Origin: Cardiocondyla obscurior
Lineage: Eukaryota > Arthropoda > Insecta > Hymenoptera > Formicidae
Direction: 5' to 3'
DNA length: 64,000 bases
NCBI RefSeq assembly: GCF_019399895.1
Contig: NC_091864.1
Location: 9,340,001-9,404,000, forward strand
In this document: in pieces, positions 38,519 through 50,189 of the stretch
Layout of the letters: every line of letters starts with the position of its first letter
Position numbering within the stretch: position 1 is the first letter of the stretch
Notes under the pieces: model-generated
What the model saw: only the letters and a program-made list of their open reading frames with translations
What the model was told of the DNA's origin: nothing
Database searches by the model: none
Made by a program: the position numbers and the translations under genes

Positions 38519-38624
38519 CGCTGTAGTCTCGGTTCAGATTTCGACGCTGTAGGCAGGGCCCAGCGACTTTTCGATACGTTTCTCTAGCCACAGCGTCGAA
38601 AGTTGAAGTCTCGAAATTATAGCG
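38519..38624 (+). other. Long imperfect hairpin (about 106 nt), precursor-like
   Basis: The inner stem pairs TTTCGACGCTGTAGGC (38539-38554) with GCCACAGCGTCGAAA (38587-38601), one bulge. It extends outward by TTCAG with TTGAA, then after an internal loop by CGCTGTAG (38519-38526) with TTATAGCG (38617-38624). The terminal loop is about 32 nt. The shape recalls a microRNA precursor or structured UTR element. No known microRNA is recognised, and the other strand could fold equally. Confidence 0.4.
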
Positions 38625-40740
38625 GCTTCGATCCCTGGTTCCTCTATCTCTGTACTATCTTAAAGAGTTAAAGGTCGCCGAGACTCCCCGATCACTAAGT
38701 GAAAGCGTTCGTTGTATGACTAATGTTTTCAGACCAATCGGCAGCGCGGATGGGGTGGTCGCGCACGAGCTAGCATATAGCGCAAATAAGTCACTTCATC
38801 ACGCATACACCAACGTGGAATACTAATTCTCCCCTCTATCCACATTAATACCAGAGAACGCCGGGAAATGATATCGGATCCCGAGTCTGCTACCCTTCTC
38901 GCGCTAGCATTGTAGACGAACGATGTCCTGTTTTGTACATTTTTTTTTGTACGTGACTCATTTACGTGTGTCTTGCAAGCTCTCATTTTTTAATAAACGT
39001 GAGAAAACGTGCGAACGGCGTTTCCTTAAATTGTGAGATTTCACCTTTTTCTCTGGCTGGCTCTCTCGAACTAGGCTGAGTTTGTTCGTCGAAAACGATC
39101 GTCTCGATCGGAGACTGGAGTCGAGACGAAGAGGAAAGTCTAATCTTTTATTGAAAAGTCATATGTTCGCTGTCTAAAGTCCAAGTACTCTGCAGATTCG
39201 TATTGATGCTGAGTGGCAATTGATTTTTATTTTTCTGAGATTATCGACTTTCCTCTCTTCTCTCGGTCAGTTTGCTGTCCCTATTTCATAAGCATTGATC
39301 AAATATCCCGCCATCCTTTCGTTGCATTTACTTTGTAGTGCGATTACCGTTCCACCCGCATAAATTTTCGAGCAAAGCCAAAGTTAAAGCTGCTCCCAGA
39401 GACGTCAAGCAAACATGGAAGTATTTAAATAAACAGCGGAGTGGATATTTTATTTATATATACATACATATAGATAGATATTTTTTTTTCTTTTCTTTAC
39501 CTTGATCCGATATCTCATCGGTATGTACATGGTAATACTCATTGTTATGTGCCAGTCAAACTTGCAGACTCGGAGGTTGAGCAGGTCTACTGAATCGGAC
39601 TTGGCTGGAGATCGCTTTTCTACCCGACCAGCGGCAAGGCAGAGGCGACCGGCCACGTTCCGTAGCTTAAACGCAGTCACCACCCCTCTTCCCCTCCAAA
39701 GTTACTTTAAGAGACGTCGCAGTGTCCTCGGAGATGACCGAGCGAGCCTCTCAGAGTGACTTTGGAACATGAACGTAGAACCAGGCACTCGATCATCTCT
39801 GCATACTGAGATGTGGTGAGCAAACTGCTGTCCGATTATACGTAGACTATTCCGCATCTGGGGGCGAAAAAAGAATAAAATGCAGGAAAAGATCGATGTA
39901 CTTCTAAGTTGACGCGAGCGGGGAGGTCGGACCTCCTCTCGGTCGGCTCCTCGGTCGCAAGAGTTGCGAGTTTGATCGGTGCATAGCGAGCACGTCGACG
40001 TCGGGTTAACTTTGGCTTGAACGGCACCGGAATCGTTTCGTCGAGATCGGAAAGTCCCCCTTGGCGCATGATCGTCGACGAGAACGCACGCAAGATGCCT
40101 CAGAACCAATAAATGGATTCAATCCTGTAATTCAAAGCTTGTCTCGGGAATTCCATTAAGACGGAGCTTAATTTTCAGAGTTAACGAGTCTTTAATTAGA
40201 GTACGAGATTTTCGAATTTTTTTAAAAAGGGCCGAAAGATTAATGAGAGTTTATTCAAGTTCAAAGATATTCAATTTTAATCTTTTACAACTGGTTTTGA
40301 GACAATCTTACCTCACACAGCTTTTTCTCCTTTTATATATATTTTTTATTTTTATTTATTTTTTTATTTTTTAATTTATTCCTTGTCGCAACTGGCACGC
40401 TTAGAGAAGCCCCCCCGACCCGCGATACGTAGGCTTGACGTAGCTTGACAAGGCTCGAGGCTCGTTGATGCGGGTACGCGGGGAAAATAGGTCTGCGAAA
40501 CCGAGTCGCGCGCGTATGGCACACGCGTGCGGGAAAAGAAAGACTCGGGGAGAGCATGGAAGTCGTCACGCACATCGGAACCTCGTCGGATGTATTTGAT
40601 ACGCGATGGTATCGCTGTAATGCAAGCACTCTCGAGGATTACGGTAATGTCGGTGCCGCCGGACTAAGTCGGATAAGCGAAGATCTGCCGGTGGTCGCAG
40701 TCTCGCTCTCGTAGCCCATACGTGGACGTGCGAGATCCCG

Positions 40741-40859
40741 GCTCGTCGTCGTCGTCTTCGCCTTCGTCATCGTCGTCGCCGCCGCTGTCGTCAGCCTCGT
40801 CGCCGCCCTCGCCGATGCCGTCGTCGTCGCCGTCTTCGTCGCCGCCGCCGCCGTCAACG
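40741..40859. repeat. (TCG)n-rich triplet repeat tract
   Basis: About 120 bp made almost only of TCG, CCG, TCT and related triplets. It creates false open frames on both strands: poly-Ser/Pro on plus, poly-Asp/Gly/Glu on minus. An A15 run follows at about 40888. I do not consider it coding, as no conserved flanking sequence or splice frame supports a protein. Confidence 0.8.
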
Positions 40860-41548
40860 TCTGTAATAATCACGCAGCCCGAGTTGCAAAAAAAAAAAAA
40901 AAACGGTCCGGGACACACGCCGGCCGCCGAGAAGCTCAACGAGATGAGAAGTTCCGAGCCCAGTCTCTGTAGCTAGACCGCTGAGATACATTCCGGACAC
41001 GCGCCCGACACAGACCCTCGCAGGCGCTTAAAAAGATTCACGGATAAAAAAAAAAAAAAAAAAAAAAAAAATCTGTACCCAGTCCCTCTCGGCAGAGTTC
41101 TAGAGACACGTGGAGATCGTGAATCGCCGATCGGATCCGTGGTACCGGATTTTTGAGAGACACGGTCGGTGCAAGAACCCGAGAAAAAAAAATAAAAAAC
41201 CGGACGCAGGTCGTCGGGACACACGAGTTACCCCCTTGATCTCGCGTGATAGAAAACGATCACACACGTGCCGGGTCATCGTCGGTTGTCGCATTACCAA
41301 AAACGGAAAAAAAAAAAAAAAAAAAGCGCAAAACCGATAGAACCGCGTCAACAGGAATTGTAAATCGCTGTATTGTAATATGATATGTGATATAGGACGC
41401 GATGATAGCCCTCTACGCCGGCATCGTCCACGAAGGATGTACCTCTCGAGGGAGCGAGCGAGCTGAGCTCGAGGGACGAGAGGGCTTCCTCGAGTAGAAG
41501 CGAGTGGTCTGGCGGAGGAGCGACGTGGTGTAGCGAGAGGTAATTACA

Positions 41549-41832
41549 AATATTGCGTCAAGTAATCAAGCAATTATTAACTAATAATATAATATAAATA
41601 AGATTACTACGTTGGAAAATAATGATAAATGTTCGTCAGATGTGCCAGATGATTTGAATGGAAATGTTGATTTAATTAACGTTACAATTAACGTTTACGA
41701 TTGCACCTCTTTACGATACATTATTTAATATTGCAAAAAAAACTTTCGTTTGATAAGACATGGATATCTTTCGATTATGTAATTTTACTCTGTAATAATA
41801 TAAGTTTGTATAAAAAAAAATGTATACTTAAC
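41549..41832 (+). repeat. Left arm of the fold-back element
   Basis: About 284 bp, reverse complement of the right arm at 42443-42726. It runs from AATATTGCGTCA to TATACTTAAC. Confidence 0.85.
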
Positions 41833-42062
41833 AGAAAGAGTTCTGTATAATTTATCATAAATATATGTATCGGAATACGCTTTTCTTCAAAAAAAAAGAT
41901 ACATTCAATATTAATTTTTGGAAAGTAATTACTTTGCAAATTGTGTTATCAATGACGGATACTTTTTAGACTTTACAGACCGGCAGCGCGGGGAAAGTAT
42001 TCGTTCTTACGATACCTTCGTGCACACGCCAAGCGGAGGGAGACTCAAGAATCCGTTCTAGG

Positions 42063-42098
42063 GTGAGACTGATGTGTGCTAGCACATGTCGATCTCAC
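42063..42098 (+). other. Strong hairpin inside the fold-back element
   Basis: A 36-nt segment opens GTGAGA and closes TCTCAC, with TGTGC-TA-GCACA in the centre. The stem is nearly continuous, with G-T wobbles and one mismatch. Confidence 0.5.
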
Positions 42099-42442
42099 AG
42101 ATTTGTCCGGCGCACCTACGGAAGAAGATTCTTCTCGCAGAGACGGGCTCTCCTTTAAGAAGCGCCGCTTCTCCTAAGAAAGAAAACAGGACTCTCAAAG
42201 GCGAGTGGAACACGCGAGGTGAATTAACGTGTCGTTCGTCTTTTCTTTGTTAATTAACTTTGGAATTTTTATTTTATTCGGTTTTCTTACGCGTGTGAGA
42301 ACGATACCCGAAGGGAGCTGGACCGGCGTCTTGGATGCGGTAAAGGTAATCCCCACGTATTCGAACGTACGTTTCCGATCTCACTCTACCCGTTCTCCTG
42401 CGATAGAGTGCTGGGATGGACAATTAAGTTAGTTACAATTAA

Positions 42443-42726
42443 GTTAAGTATAAATTTTTTTTTATACAAACTTATATTATTACAGAGTAAAATTACATAA
42501 TCGAAAGATATCCATGTCTTATCAAACGAAAGTTTTTTTTGCAATATTAAATAATGTATCGTAAAGAGGTGCAATCGTAAACGTTAATTGTAACGTTAAT
42601 TAAATCAACATTTCCATTCAAATCATCTGGCACATCTAACGAACATTTATCATTATTTTTCAACGTAGTAATCTTATTTATATTATATTATTAGTTAATA
42701 ATTGCTTAATTACCTGACGCAATATT
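42443..42726 (-). repeat. Right arm of the fold-back element
   Basis: About 284 bp, starting GTTAAGTATA and ending GACGCAATATT, the inverse of the left arm. Differences by eye: two near the outer end, two in the middle, one at the inner edge. Confidence 0.85.
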
Positions 42727-43639
42727 CGATCCAATCTTTAATACTCTCATCGTTGTAAAACGTCTATTTGCTGTTTAATAATTTATAAAGAAAAAAATAA
42801 GTTGAGAAACATCGTCACGTGTCTGGATGATATGCTGAACATGCAGCTTGTATTTGAAAACACCCAACGAACCAAGTGGAGCATTGTAATCAAATTGTGA
42901 GTTGCAACAGTTGATAATAAATTATTAAGCCCATTATTTTTGACAATGTTATTTTATAAATATACCGTCTGCACTTCGTTGCACAATAACATCCACTGCG
43001 CCGTCACTAAACTATGGGACTAAGGCAATATAATCATTGTATTGCAGAATGGAGAAATATTTTCGATGGAAAATTTTTTAATAAATATTAATTGTTATCC
43101 TAATACACTTGTCTATTTTATTCTTGCGGCAATGGCGTGCGAAACAATTTAAATTAAATTAAAACTTTATTTTGCAAATCGATGATAAGAAAATGATTTA
43201 AATAAAGTACATTACGATTTTTTTTTATATAAAACATTACGTTATTATTGTCTTCTCGAACCTTCAAAAACCTTTGCTCAAAGTCGAACTGAAATAACAT
43301 AAGAGAAGAGTAAAAAAACAAAAAAAAAAAATATGAAGTAAATGTAAGAAATAATTAACGGATCGATGTAGTACGGACATATTTAATAGCCATAGTAAAC
43401 TTTTATTTCGCGTTTTGCAGACATCAACGGTTTCGCCGAGACTGTGCAGTTTTTTTTTTGTTCCCGATGGATATAGATAAAATTGCCTCTCGAAACTGTT
43501 TTGAAGCGATTATCCAGCATTGAGCAGTACTAAAGTGTTCATTAATTCAGAGGATAAATGAACCTAATAGTATCTTTCGTTCTAATCGACACAGCTATAA
43601 GTTCGTATCGCTTAATGCGATGATGAACGTTTGGGATGT
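42727..43639. other. AT-rich spacer before the odorant receptor array
   Basis: No gene, and no recognisable remains of a receptor exon. Low-complexity A and T runs only. Confidence 0.5.
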
Positions 43640-43657
43640 GTAATTACAGTCGATTCG
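43640..43657 (+). promoter_or_regulatory. Upstream element of OR-A (degenerate copy)
   Basis: The sequence GTAATTACAGTCGATTCG, 166 bp before the ATG of OR-A, aligns with the element found before the other six receptors. The core is altered (AGTCGATT in place of RATTGATY). It is listed because of its position; on sequence alone it would be weak. Confidence 0.35.
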
Positions 43658-43805
43658 CGTGTCGAGTGTCTTGTTCTATGACGTTTTTTTCCTTTTTTTT
43701 TTTATTACAATTTAGCGTTGTAATGTTATAGGATGACTGACATGCGTGCGTCTTTTCCGTGTTCTTCATCGTTTTCGAAGCTCGTTCAGTAGTCGACAAA
43801 GAACA

Positions 43806-45641
43806 ATGACGCGTTTGAACACCATCAGTCGTTCGATCGAGATTGGACTCCGTTTCATCGGGATGTGGCCGGACTCGGCCTACCCGAATCTCTACTGGTT
43901 TAGCTACATGACGACGGTAGTAATAGTGCAATATTGTCAATACGCGTACATCTTCGTACATCTCGACTTGAACGACCTTTGGCTTCTCATGGACTCGCTT
44001 AGTCTTACTCTAGCGTACAGCCTCGCTTTCCTCAAGCTCCTCGTTCTGTGGTGGAATCGTCGGTAAGATACGCTACTCTGAAAATAATATCTGTTGTATT
44101 TTTTCCATGTCTCAAAAAGATTGTGTTGCACAATCTCGGTGAGGAGAAGTGTACGTGAAAATGTTGCCTGTCTAATAAGTTTCTGTACAAACGGTACCTT
44201 GACTCGTTCACACATGAAGTAATGTACCTGCAGGATATTCCATTATATCGTGAAGGCGATGAATCAAGACTGGAGTGAATGCGTTATTAATGATCCGTAC
44301 AGGACCACGATGACGAATATGGCAGATATAGCACGACGTTTCGCTAATGTAATGTTCAGCTTCTATGCGTTCTCCGCGTTTTTTCTGTCGATCGGCGAAC
44401 ATTTGCTACAGTCGATGGACGACGCGAGCCAGCTCAACAGATCTCGAGAACTCCCCATTAAAATGGAGTTTCCTTTCGACGTTAGCAGGTCGCCGATTTT
44501 CGAATGCTTTTTAATTGGACAGTTCCTTTACGACCTGGTAATAGCTTTTGTCTGTGGCCTGCTAAATGCATTACTTGTTGCGCTGGTAAGTGCACATTGC
44601 GATATCGAACCGATTAAGAAATTAGGATAATAATATTTTGTCGTTCGGTCAATACAATCGATAAGTGTTACGTTAAAGTTGAGAATTAGATATAATTGCA
44701 TGGCTGGGCATTTAAAGGTACTTCATGTGAGCGGCCAGATCGATATTATGCAACAAGACTTAGTTGAAATTTCCAATGGAAAATATGACAACAGTACATT
44801 TCTGCTTGTTATCAAAAATCTTATTTACAAGCATCAAAGAATAATCACTTTATCGGAAAACATCGAGAATTTATATACCCACCTCGCGTTGATGCAAGTC
44901 TTGTGGAACACATTAGTTATGTGCTGCACAGGGTTTGTGATTATAATTGTGAGTAACACCGATTGCTTTTCACGTCATAAATAATAATATTGCTTCCTGA
45001 TATTATTGCAGATCGTTAATTCCGGCGAAGATACTGCGAATTTGATTAAATCAGTTAGCTACTATATTGCAATAGTTATGGAGGTTTTCGTGTATTGCTT
45101 CGCGGGAGAGTTTCTGACCGCCAAGGTATAAAAAATTAATCTTTTAATTAAAAATAAAAGTACTGTTAAAAAAAAGAGAGAGAGTTTTTATTAATGTGAT
45201 ATTGATTAACTTATGTATCGTGATTTAAGTTTAAAAATTATTTTATTATTGAAAAGATTTACCGTTTTCACTAACATAAACCGTAAAATATTTTTTGCGG
45301 CAAGAGATAAATTTATAGTTAATATTTGTACCTTTTAAACTGTTTGTTTTATTCTTAGAGTAAATCGATCGGAGATGCAATATACGAATCACTTTGGTAT
45401 AATCTGCCACCAAGCGACAGTCGCATTGTATTGTTCATGATGTTAAGATGTCAAAAGCGATTGACTATCACCGCAGGAAGGTTTATAGATTTGACTTTAG
45501 AAGGATTTACGAGTGTAAGACATTAAATGTTATTCGTCTATGTATTTATATGTAACGTTTAATCATGGGTAATATGTTTTTTTTTTTTAGATTATGAAGG
45601 CATCTGTTTCTTATGTATCGGTATTAAATGCCATGTATTAA
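43806..45641 (+). CDS. Odorant receptor OR-A (7tm_6 family)
   Basis: Coding exons are 43806-44062, 44234-44585, 44718-44948, 45012-45125, 45359-45514 and 45591-45641, giving 386 residues. Intron phases are 2,0,0,0,0, as in all receptors of this array. Insect odorant receptors are seven-pass membrane proteins with a cytoplasmic N-terminus that form ligand-gated cation channels with Orco in antennal neurons. Family marks: IGLRFIGMWPDSAYPNLYW (exon 1), VSGQIDIM and LMQVLWNTLVMCCTGF (exon 3), CFAGEFL (exon 4), YESLWYNLPPSDSR and KRLTITAG (exon 5), and the C-terminus MKASVSYVSVLNAMY. The ATG at 43806 lines up with the starts of B and C; an in-frame ATG at 43746 is less likely. Closest relatives in the window are B and C. 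All splice sites are canonical. The ligand cannot be told. Confidence 0.93.
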
Positions 45642-46344
45642 GAACAGAAGTGCGTTAGAGTTTTAAAATTCTTTAACATAGTTCTATAGATAGTTCATCG
45701 TCATTGTTAAATGAAGTAGCACAAATTATAAACTTAGGAGAACATTTTAATACAAATTCCCTTTAATTTATTTAATAATTGTACTAATGGTGATTATTTC
45801 AAGTAGAGTTTTTTACCCCAAAATATTATAAAAGTTTATTATATCTTTCTAGAAACAACGTATGCACGAACATGTACTTTAATAATATAGGGATTTGTTT
45901 CTACGAACGTTAAAAAACGTACCTTTAAAAATCTTTTGCTTGAAACTAGAATTATTTTAATTATTTAATTTTTAATAATTACTTACGTTTCTAGATTACG
46001 CTGTAGACCACGTAGCAAACCAGAACAAAACGTGAAAGAGCACGTAGACAAAAGACACGAAGTAGTAACAAAATCGGTTCTTAGATATCAGATACTTTAC
46101 TACAAATTCTCCTCGCTTCTCTTTTTCCGTTTACGAGTAAGCGAACGTTTTTGCAACTTTTTTTTTTCTTTTTCAATCGGGTATAGCTGAAACAGGCTTT
46201 TAGTCGAGTTAGAAATTCATTTCTAAACCAATTATGTATCATTATGCAACTAATAAATTGCTCGCGGCCTTAGATGGGGAGCGGGCATCGTCATCGTTTT
46301 CGCTTTTAATACCCGCGAGATTCCAGGAATTAATGTGATGAGGT
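45642..46344. other. Spacer between OR-A and OR-B
   Basis: AT-rich, with no gene. From about 46075 it becomes similar to the sequence upstream of OR-C (from about 49740), including TTCTCCTCGCTT and GCGAACGTTT. Confidence 0.6.
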
Positions 46345-46365
46345 GCAATTAGAATTGATCGTTAC
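46345..46365 (+). promoter_or_regulatory. Conserved upstream element of OR-B
   Basis: GCAATTAGAATTGATCGTTA, 156 bp before the ATG at 46501. It has the AATTGATC core shared with the other receptors and is identical in OR-C, with conserved flanks (CAGCC, CGGTTCAT). Confidence 0.55.
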
Positions 46366-46500
46366 AGCCCGCGGTTCATTGTCTCCGCTATGGTTATTCA
46401 GTATTATATTTGTCGTCATCACGCGAGGCATACGACCGCCGTGCGTTTTTTTTACACGTCGTTCATTTATTTTTACTGTACGAGTAGTTTCGAAAGGCCG

Positions 46501-48143
46501 ATGAAACGCTCAACTAGCATTAGTCGCACGGTCGAGATCGGCCTGCGTTTCATCGGTATGTGGCCGGACTCGGCTTATCCGAATCTATACTGGTCAATGT
46601 ACATGACAATGGTAGTTGTGTTTCAATATCATCAATATTCGTACGTAGTTGCGCATTTTGACGTAAGCAACCTTACGAGTTTGACCGATTGTCTGGGTCT
46701 CGCCTTGGCGAACACGCTCGCCTTTTTCAAACTGATTTGCTTGTGGTGGAATCGGAGGTAAGACTTTTGATTTTGATCTTTAGTAATAGAGTTATACATG
46801 TAATTTTTTATTTTTTAATTTTTTTTTAAGCTCTCTTTGGAATAAAACCGCCCAGGTAGTTTTTTTTTTTTTTAAAAGATAAATTGTCCGCAGGATATTC
46901 TATAATATTTTGACGGCGATGAAAAGAGATTGGAACGACCGCGTAATCAGCGATTCTTACTCCGTCTTAGCGGTAGTCGCGGCTCAATCGCGTCGCTATT
47001 CATATGTGCTCATTGGCATCCACATTCTCGCCGGTTTCTTCTTATCCATTGGTGCTTACACGATTCGTATGATGACCAAAATTGACAACTCTCGAGAGTT
47101 TCCGATAAAGATGAAGTTCTCTTTCGAGGTCCTGGAGTCACCGCTTTTCGAATGCGTTCTTGCTACGCAAATTCTGTGTATATTATCAATAGCCTCTGTA
47201 GTTGGCATGATAAACGCATTGCTTGCCACATTAGTAAGTGCGAAATAAAAAAAATTTTGAAACCTTAAAATCGCTCGCGATTTTAGAAAAAGGAGGAGCT
47301 CGGTATTTATAGTTATGGTTTAATATTTTACTTCTTTGTTATTTTCACTGTTTATTATTTTATATGGCAGGTGATTCACGTAGGTGGCCAAGTCGATATC
47401 ATGCGGCAAGCCATAATGGAGGTACACAGCACCAACGACCTCACTATCTCCCTAAATGTCTTTAGAGATCTTGTTCGACGGCATCGAAAGATTATCGCCT
47501 TGTCTAATGACATCGAAAGCCTATTCTCGACCATTTCGTTACTGCAACTTCTGTGGAACACCCTAATCATCTGCTGTACCGGTTTCATGATCATACTTGT
47601 AAGCGAGACCGATCCGTCGGATCTTCCGATTAATAATTCGCTCTTTTTCGCAGGCGCTTAGTAGTAGCAAGGCCGCAATGGCAATTTTAATGAAGTCAAT
47701 GTTCCTTTACATCGCGAAAACGTTAGAAGTCTTCGTGTTCTGCTACGCAGGAGAGTTCTTGAGCTCCAAGGTAAGTAAATGTCTTATACGTGCCCGAACT
47801 GATACTTGAAACGATCACGTCATTGGTCGCGTTTCGCATTTTCTTGGTGCTTTTTCAGAGCAAATCGATTAGCGACGTAGTGTACGAATCACTTTGGTAC
47901 GACATGGTACCGTCCGACAGACGGATTTTATTATTCATAATGGTGAGATCGCAGAAACGACTGACAATCACCGCGGGGAAGGTCTTCGATCTCACTTTAG
48001 AGGGATTTATGAGCGTAAGATGTTCGGCAGTAAAATGTAAATAAATAAATTTTTTTTTTACTTTTCGCGTCTTTTTACCGAATTTTTCTTAGGTCATGAA
48101 AGCATCTGCCTCCTACATGTCTGTATTGCATGCTATGTATTAA
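46501..48143 (+). CDS. Odorant receptor OR-B (7tm_6 family)
   Basis: Coding exons are 46501-46757, 46894-47233, 47371-47598, 47654-47770, 47859-48014 and 48093-48143, giving 382 residues. Marks: VEIGLRFIGMWPDSAYPNLY, VGGQVDIMRQAIM, LLQLLWNTLIICCTGFMII, YAGEFLSSK, YESLWYDMVPSDRR, KRLTITAG and the C-terminus SYMSVLHAMY. The start at 46501 (MKRSTSISR) matches A and C; an in-frame ATG at 46390 would add 37 residues that are poorly conserved in OR-C, so it is probably 5' UTR. OR-B is the near twin of OR-C: the same exon lengths except for exon 3, which is one codon shorter here (228 against 231 nt). The 3' AATAAA is not obvious, since close hexamers sit in the last intron. Expected role: ligand-binding subunit with Orco; ligand unknown. 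Confidence 0.93.
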
Positions 48144-50021
48144 ATCGGAAATAGGAATCGTCCGCCCACAGTCTTAGTGAACTTTCCGCGTCGTTAATTA
48201 ATTATCTGTTGCAAACATTTTTCGACAGATACTTGCTACAGATGCGGAAAGAATGGATTACGAACACATGTATATACGTATTTTAATGATATCATTAGAA
48301 CCTCATTCGTACAAAAAATATACGAATTATCTCCTCATTACGTTCTTTTGCGTTTAATGTACAGTTTATCTTGAAATTTTTTGTTAGTAATATTTCTCTT
48401 TTTCTCTATTCTTTTTATAAATGTTTGAAAGTTTACAACATTCTACCGTTTTATGTGATAATAATGAGTAATTCTTATGGTTCGTTAGTATTTAATATTT
48501 AACGTTGTCGGATATTAATATTTGTGGCAAAGAATCTTATCTAAAATTATAACCATTTACGTGAAGCGGTAAATTGGTAAATTTCACGCTGCTGTCCAGT
48601 ATAAATTGTTAAAAGAAAAAAAAAAAGATAATTGATACAAAGTTTCACAGCGAAACCATATTATCAGCGTCAGAAAATTATTCCTACATTTTCACGGAAT
48701 GATATCCACGAGTTCTTCGTATCGTTACGTTTAAATCATTTGGTAGAATTGGCAATAATGATTTCTGCGTGCGTCTTTTTTTTCCCCTGATCGCGCGAAA
48801 AAAAGATGTGTAATCGCCTGTCATTGCAACGTTCATTATTCCATGACTGTCATTGTATCGCAAGATACGTCCGTTAATTGCGATTGATCGAAGCTGACGC
48901 CGCTTCATATTTTTTTCTACGGGGTAGTTTTGCTTTTTGCACAATCGCCAACTGCGCACAAGGGAGTAGGGAAAAGTACGAGAGTTTTAGGATCCCGTTT
49001 ACGTGTTTTTCTCACGACGCAGCTTCGTTTTTCGCATTTTAGATCTGTTTCACTTAAGCGAAAGAAGCGACGATTCGGTCAAGTGATATTTAGATGTAAA
49101 TCCGTGCTTCTACGTAAAAAATCGGAATGTAGACGGCGTTAGGCTGCTTAATGTCGAACTTATTCATTCATTTTTTAGATGCTTTTGAACACTGATTTTT
49201 CTCTTTCATCTGAAAAATAATAAAATAATTTTTAATACAATATTTGATTTATTTAAGCAAGCTGTAGACAGAATAATCTCACGAAACACTTAACAACTAT
49301 AACGTCATTTCTCTCATAGTACATTTTCTCGTTTCCTTGACACTAAGATTATGTTCTTAGGGCGTCGCGTGTAGCGCATAATACCGGTCTAATAATTAAA
49401 AGCACGAACACGCGCGAGATCTAGCGACTCACTCTCTTGATTAACATAATCTAACGTATCATTACGTAGTCTCTAAGTGTGAACGCGGAGAATAAATCCG
49501 GATTAATAATGCAGCTCATCATTCTCTACATCGGTATTACGTAGAAACCCTTTACTTTTTGCGTTGCAGTATCCGAGTATTAAACTCTACATCGCAAACT
49601 GGCAGTTTCTCCATTTCCATCCAGTTTTTCTCCCGTTCTGAAATCGTCATCAGTTGTAAAAGAACACGTAGTAAACCATATCGAAACGCGAGTGAATACA
49701 CAGGTACAGAGGACAAAGAAAAAAAAGAGTGATAGAAGATCGCTTCTTAGATAACAGATAATTTAGTATAAATTCTCCTCGCTTTTCTCTTCCCGTTTAC
49801 GTATATACGCGAACGTTTCCGCAGTTTTTTTATTTTTATTTTTTTTTTTTTAATCGGACATAGCTGAAACGGACATTTAGTCAAGTTAGATATTCATTTT
49901 TAAGCCAATTATGCATCATTATGTAACTACTAAATTGTTCACTGCCTCGGAAGGGGAGCGGGCACCGTCGTCGTTTTCGCTTTTAATACCCGCGAGATTC
50001 CAGGAATTAATGCGACGCGGT
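48144..50021. other. Spacer between OR-B and OR-C
   Basis: 1.9 kb, with no intact gene. It carries an extra copy of the upstream element at 48873-48890 and sequence duplicated again downstream of OR-C. No receptor exon remains are recognisable here. Confidence 0.55.
48873..48890 (+). promoter_or_regulatory. Orphan copy of the receptor upstream element (B-C spacer)
   Basis: GTTAATTGCGATTGATCG matches the array consensus apart from one extra base, but lies 1.3 kb before the next ATG. It may mark the promoter of a lost receptor gene. Confidence 0.4.
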
Positions 50022-50042
50022 GCAATTAGAATTGATCGTTAC
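50022..50042 (+). promoter_or_regulatory. Conserved upstream element of OR-C
   Basis: GCAATTAGAATTGATCGTTA, 168 bp before the ATG at 50190, the same as in OR-B. Because B and C are recent duplicates, this copy is not independent evidence. Confidence 0.55.
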
Positions 50043-50189
50043 AGCCCACGGTTCATCGTCTCTGCTATGGTTATTCAGTATTACACTTTTGTCGTCATCA
50101 CGCGAAGCGTACAACCGACGTGCACTTTTTTACGCGCTGACGTGACCGGACGGTCTATTTTTACGGTACTAGTAGTTTCTGAAAAAGCT

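Larger units (their letters stand above)
34954..41548. other. Lark 3' untranslated region and long gene-free stretch
   Basis: No protein-coding gene is recognised in these 6.6 kb. The first part is presumably the lark 3' UTR; possible AATAAA signals occur near 36170, 37530 and 38990, none decisive. The stretch contains homopolymer A runs (about 35132-35165 and 41047-41070), an (AT)n run at 36104-36120, a long hairpin at 38519-38624 and a triplet tract at 40741-40859. A CpG-rich block with short palindromes (ctcgag, gagctc) lies at 41390-41540 and ends at a donor-like GTAATT; it could be a non-coding first exon, but nothing ties it to a gene. Confidence 0.45.
41549..42726. mobile_element. Fold-back DNA element with long inverted arms (non-autonomous)
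   Basis: A 1.18-kb unit of two inverted arms of about 284 bp around a 610-bp centre. The outer ends read AATATTGCGTCA on the left and its inverse on the right. The arms differ by about five substitutions by eye, so the element is young or its arms have been homogenised. The arms are AT-rich; the centre (41978-42230) is GC-rich and holds hairpins. No transposase frame is present, so it is at most a MITE-like or fold-back element moved by another source. I could not define a target-site duplication, so a local inverted duplication remains possible. Confidence 0.7.

Noticed and set aside
40639..40976. Ser/Pro-rich or Asp/Gly-rich coding sequence
   Set aside because: The triplet tract opens frames on both strands at once; there is no conserved flank and no supporting splice sites.
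38731..41990. CGGCAGCGCGG shared after two acceptor-like sites (38731 and 41978)
   Set aside because: Only about 11 bp is shared and the following sequence differs, so I take it as chance.
43746..43805. Earlier in-frame ATG for OR-A
   Set aside because: It would add 20 residues not matched in B or C; the start at 43806 aligns with the family.
49911..50189. N-terminal extension of OR-C
   Set aside because: The frame is open by chance through the 5' flank, which contains the upstream element; the paralogues start at the equivalent of 50190.
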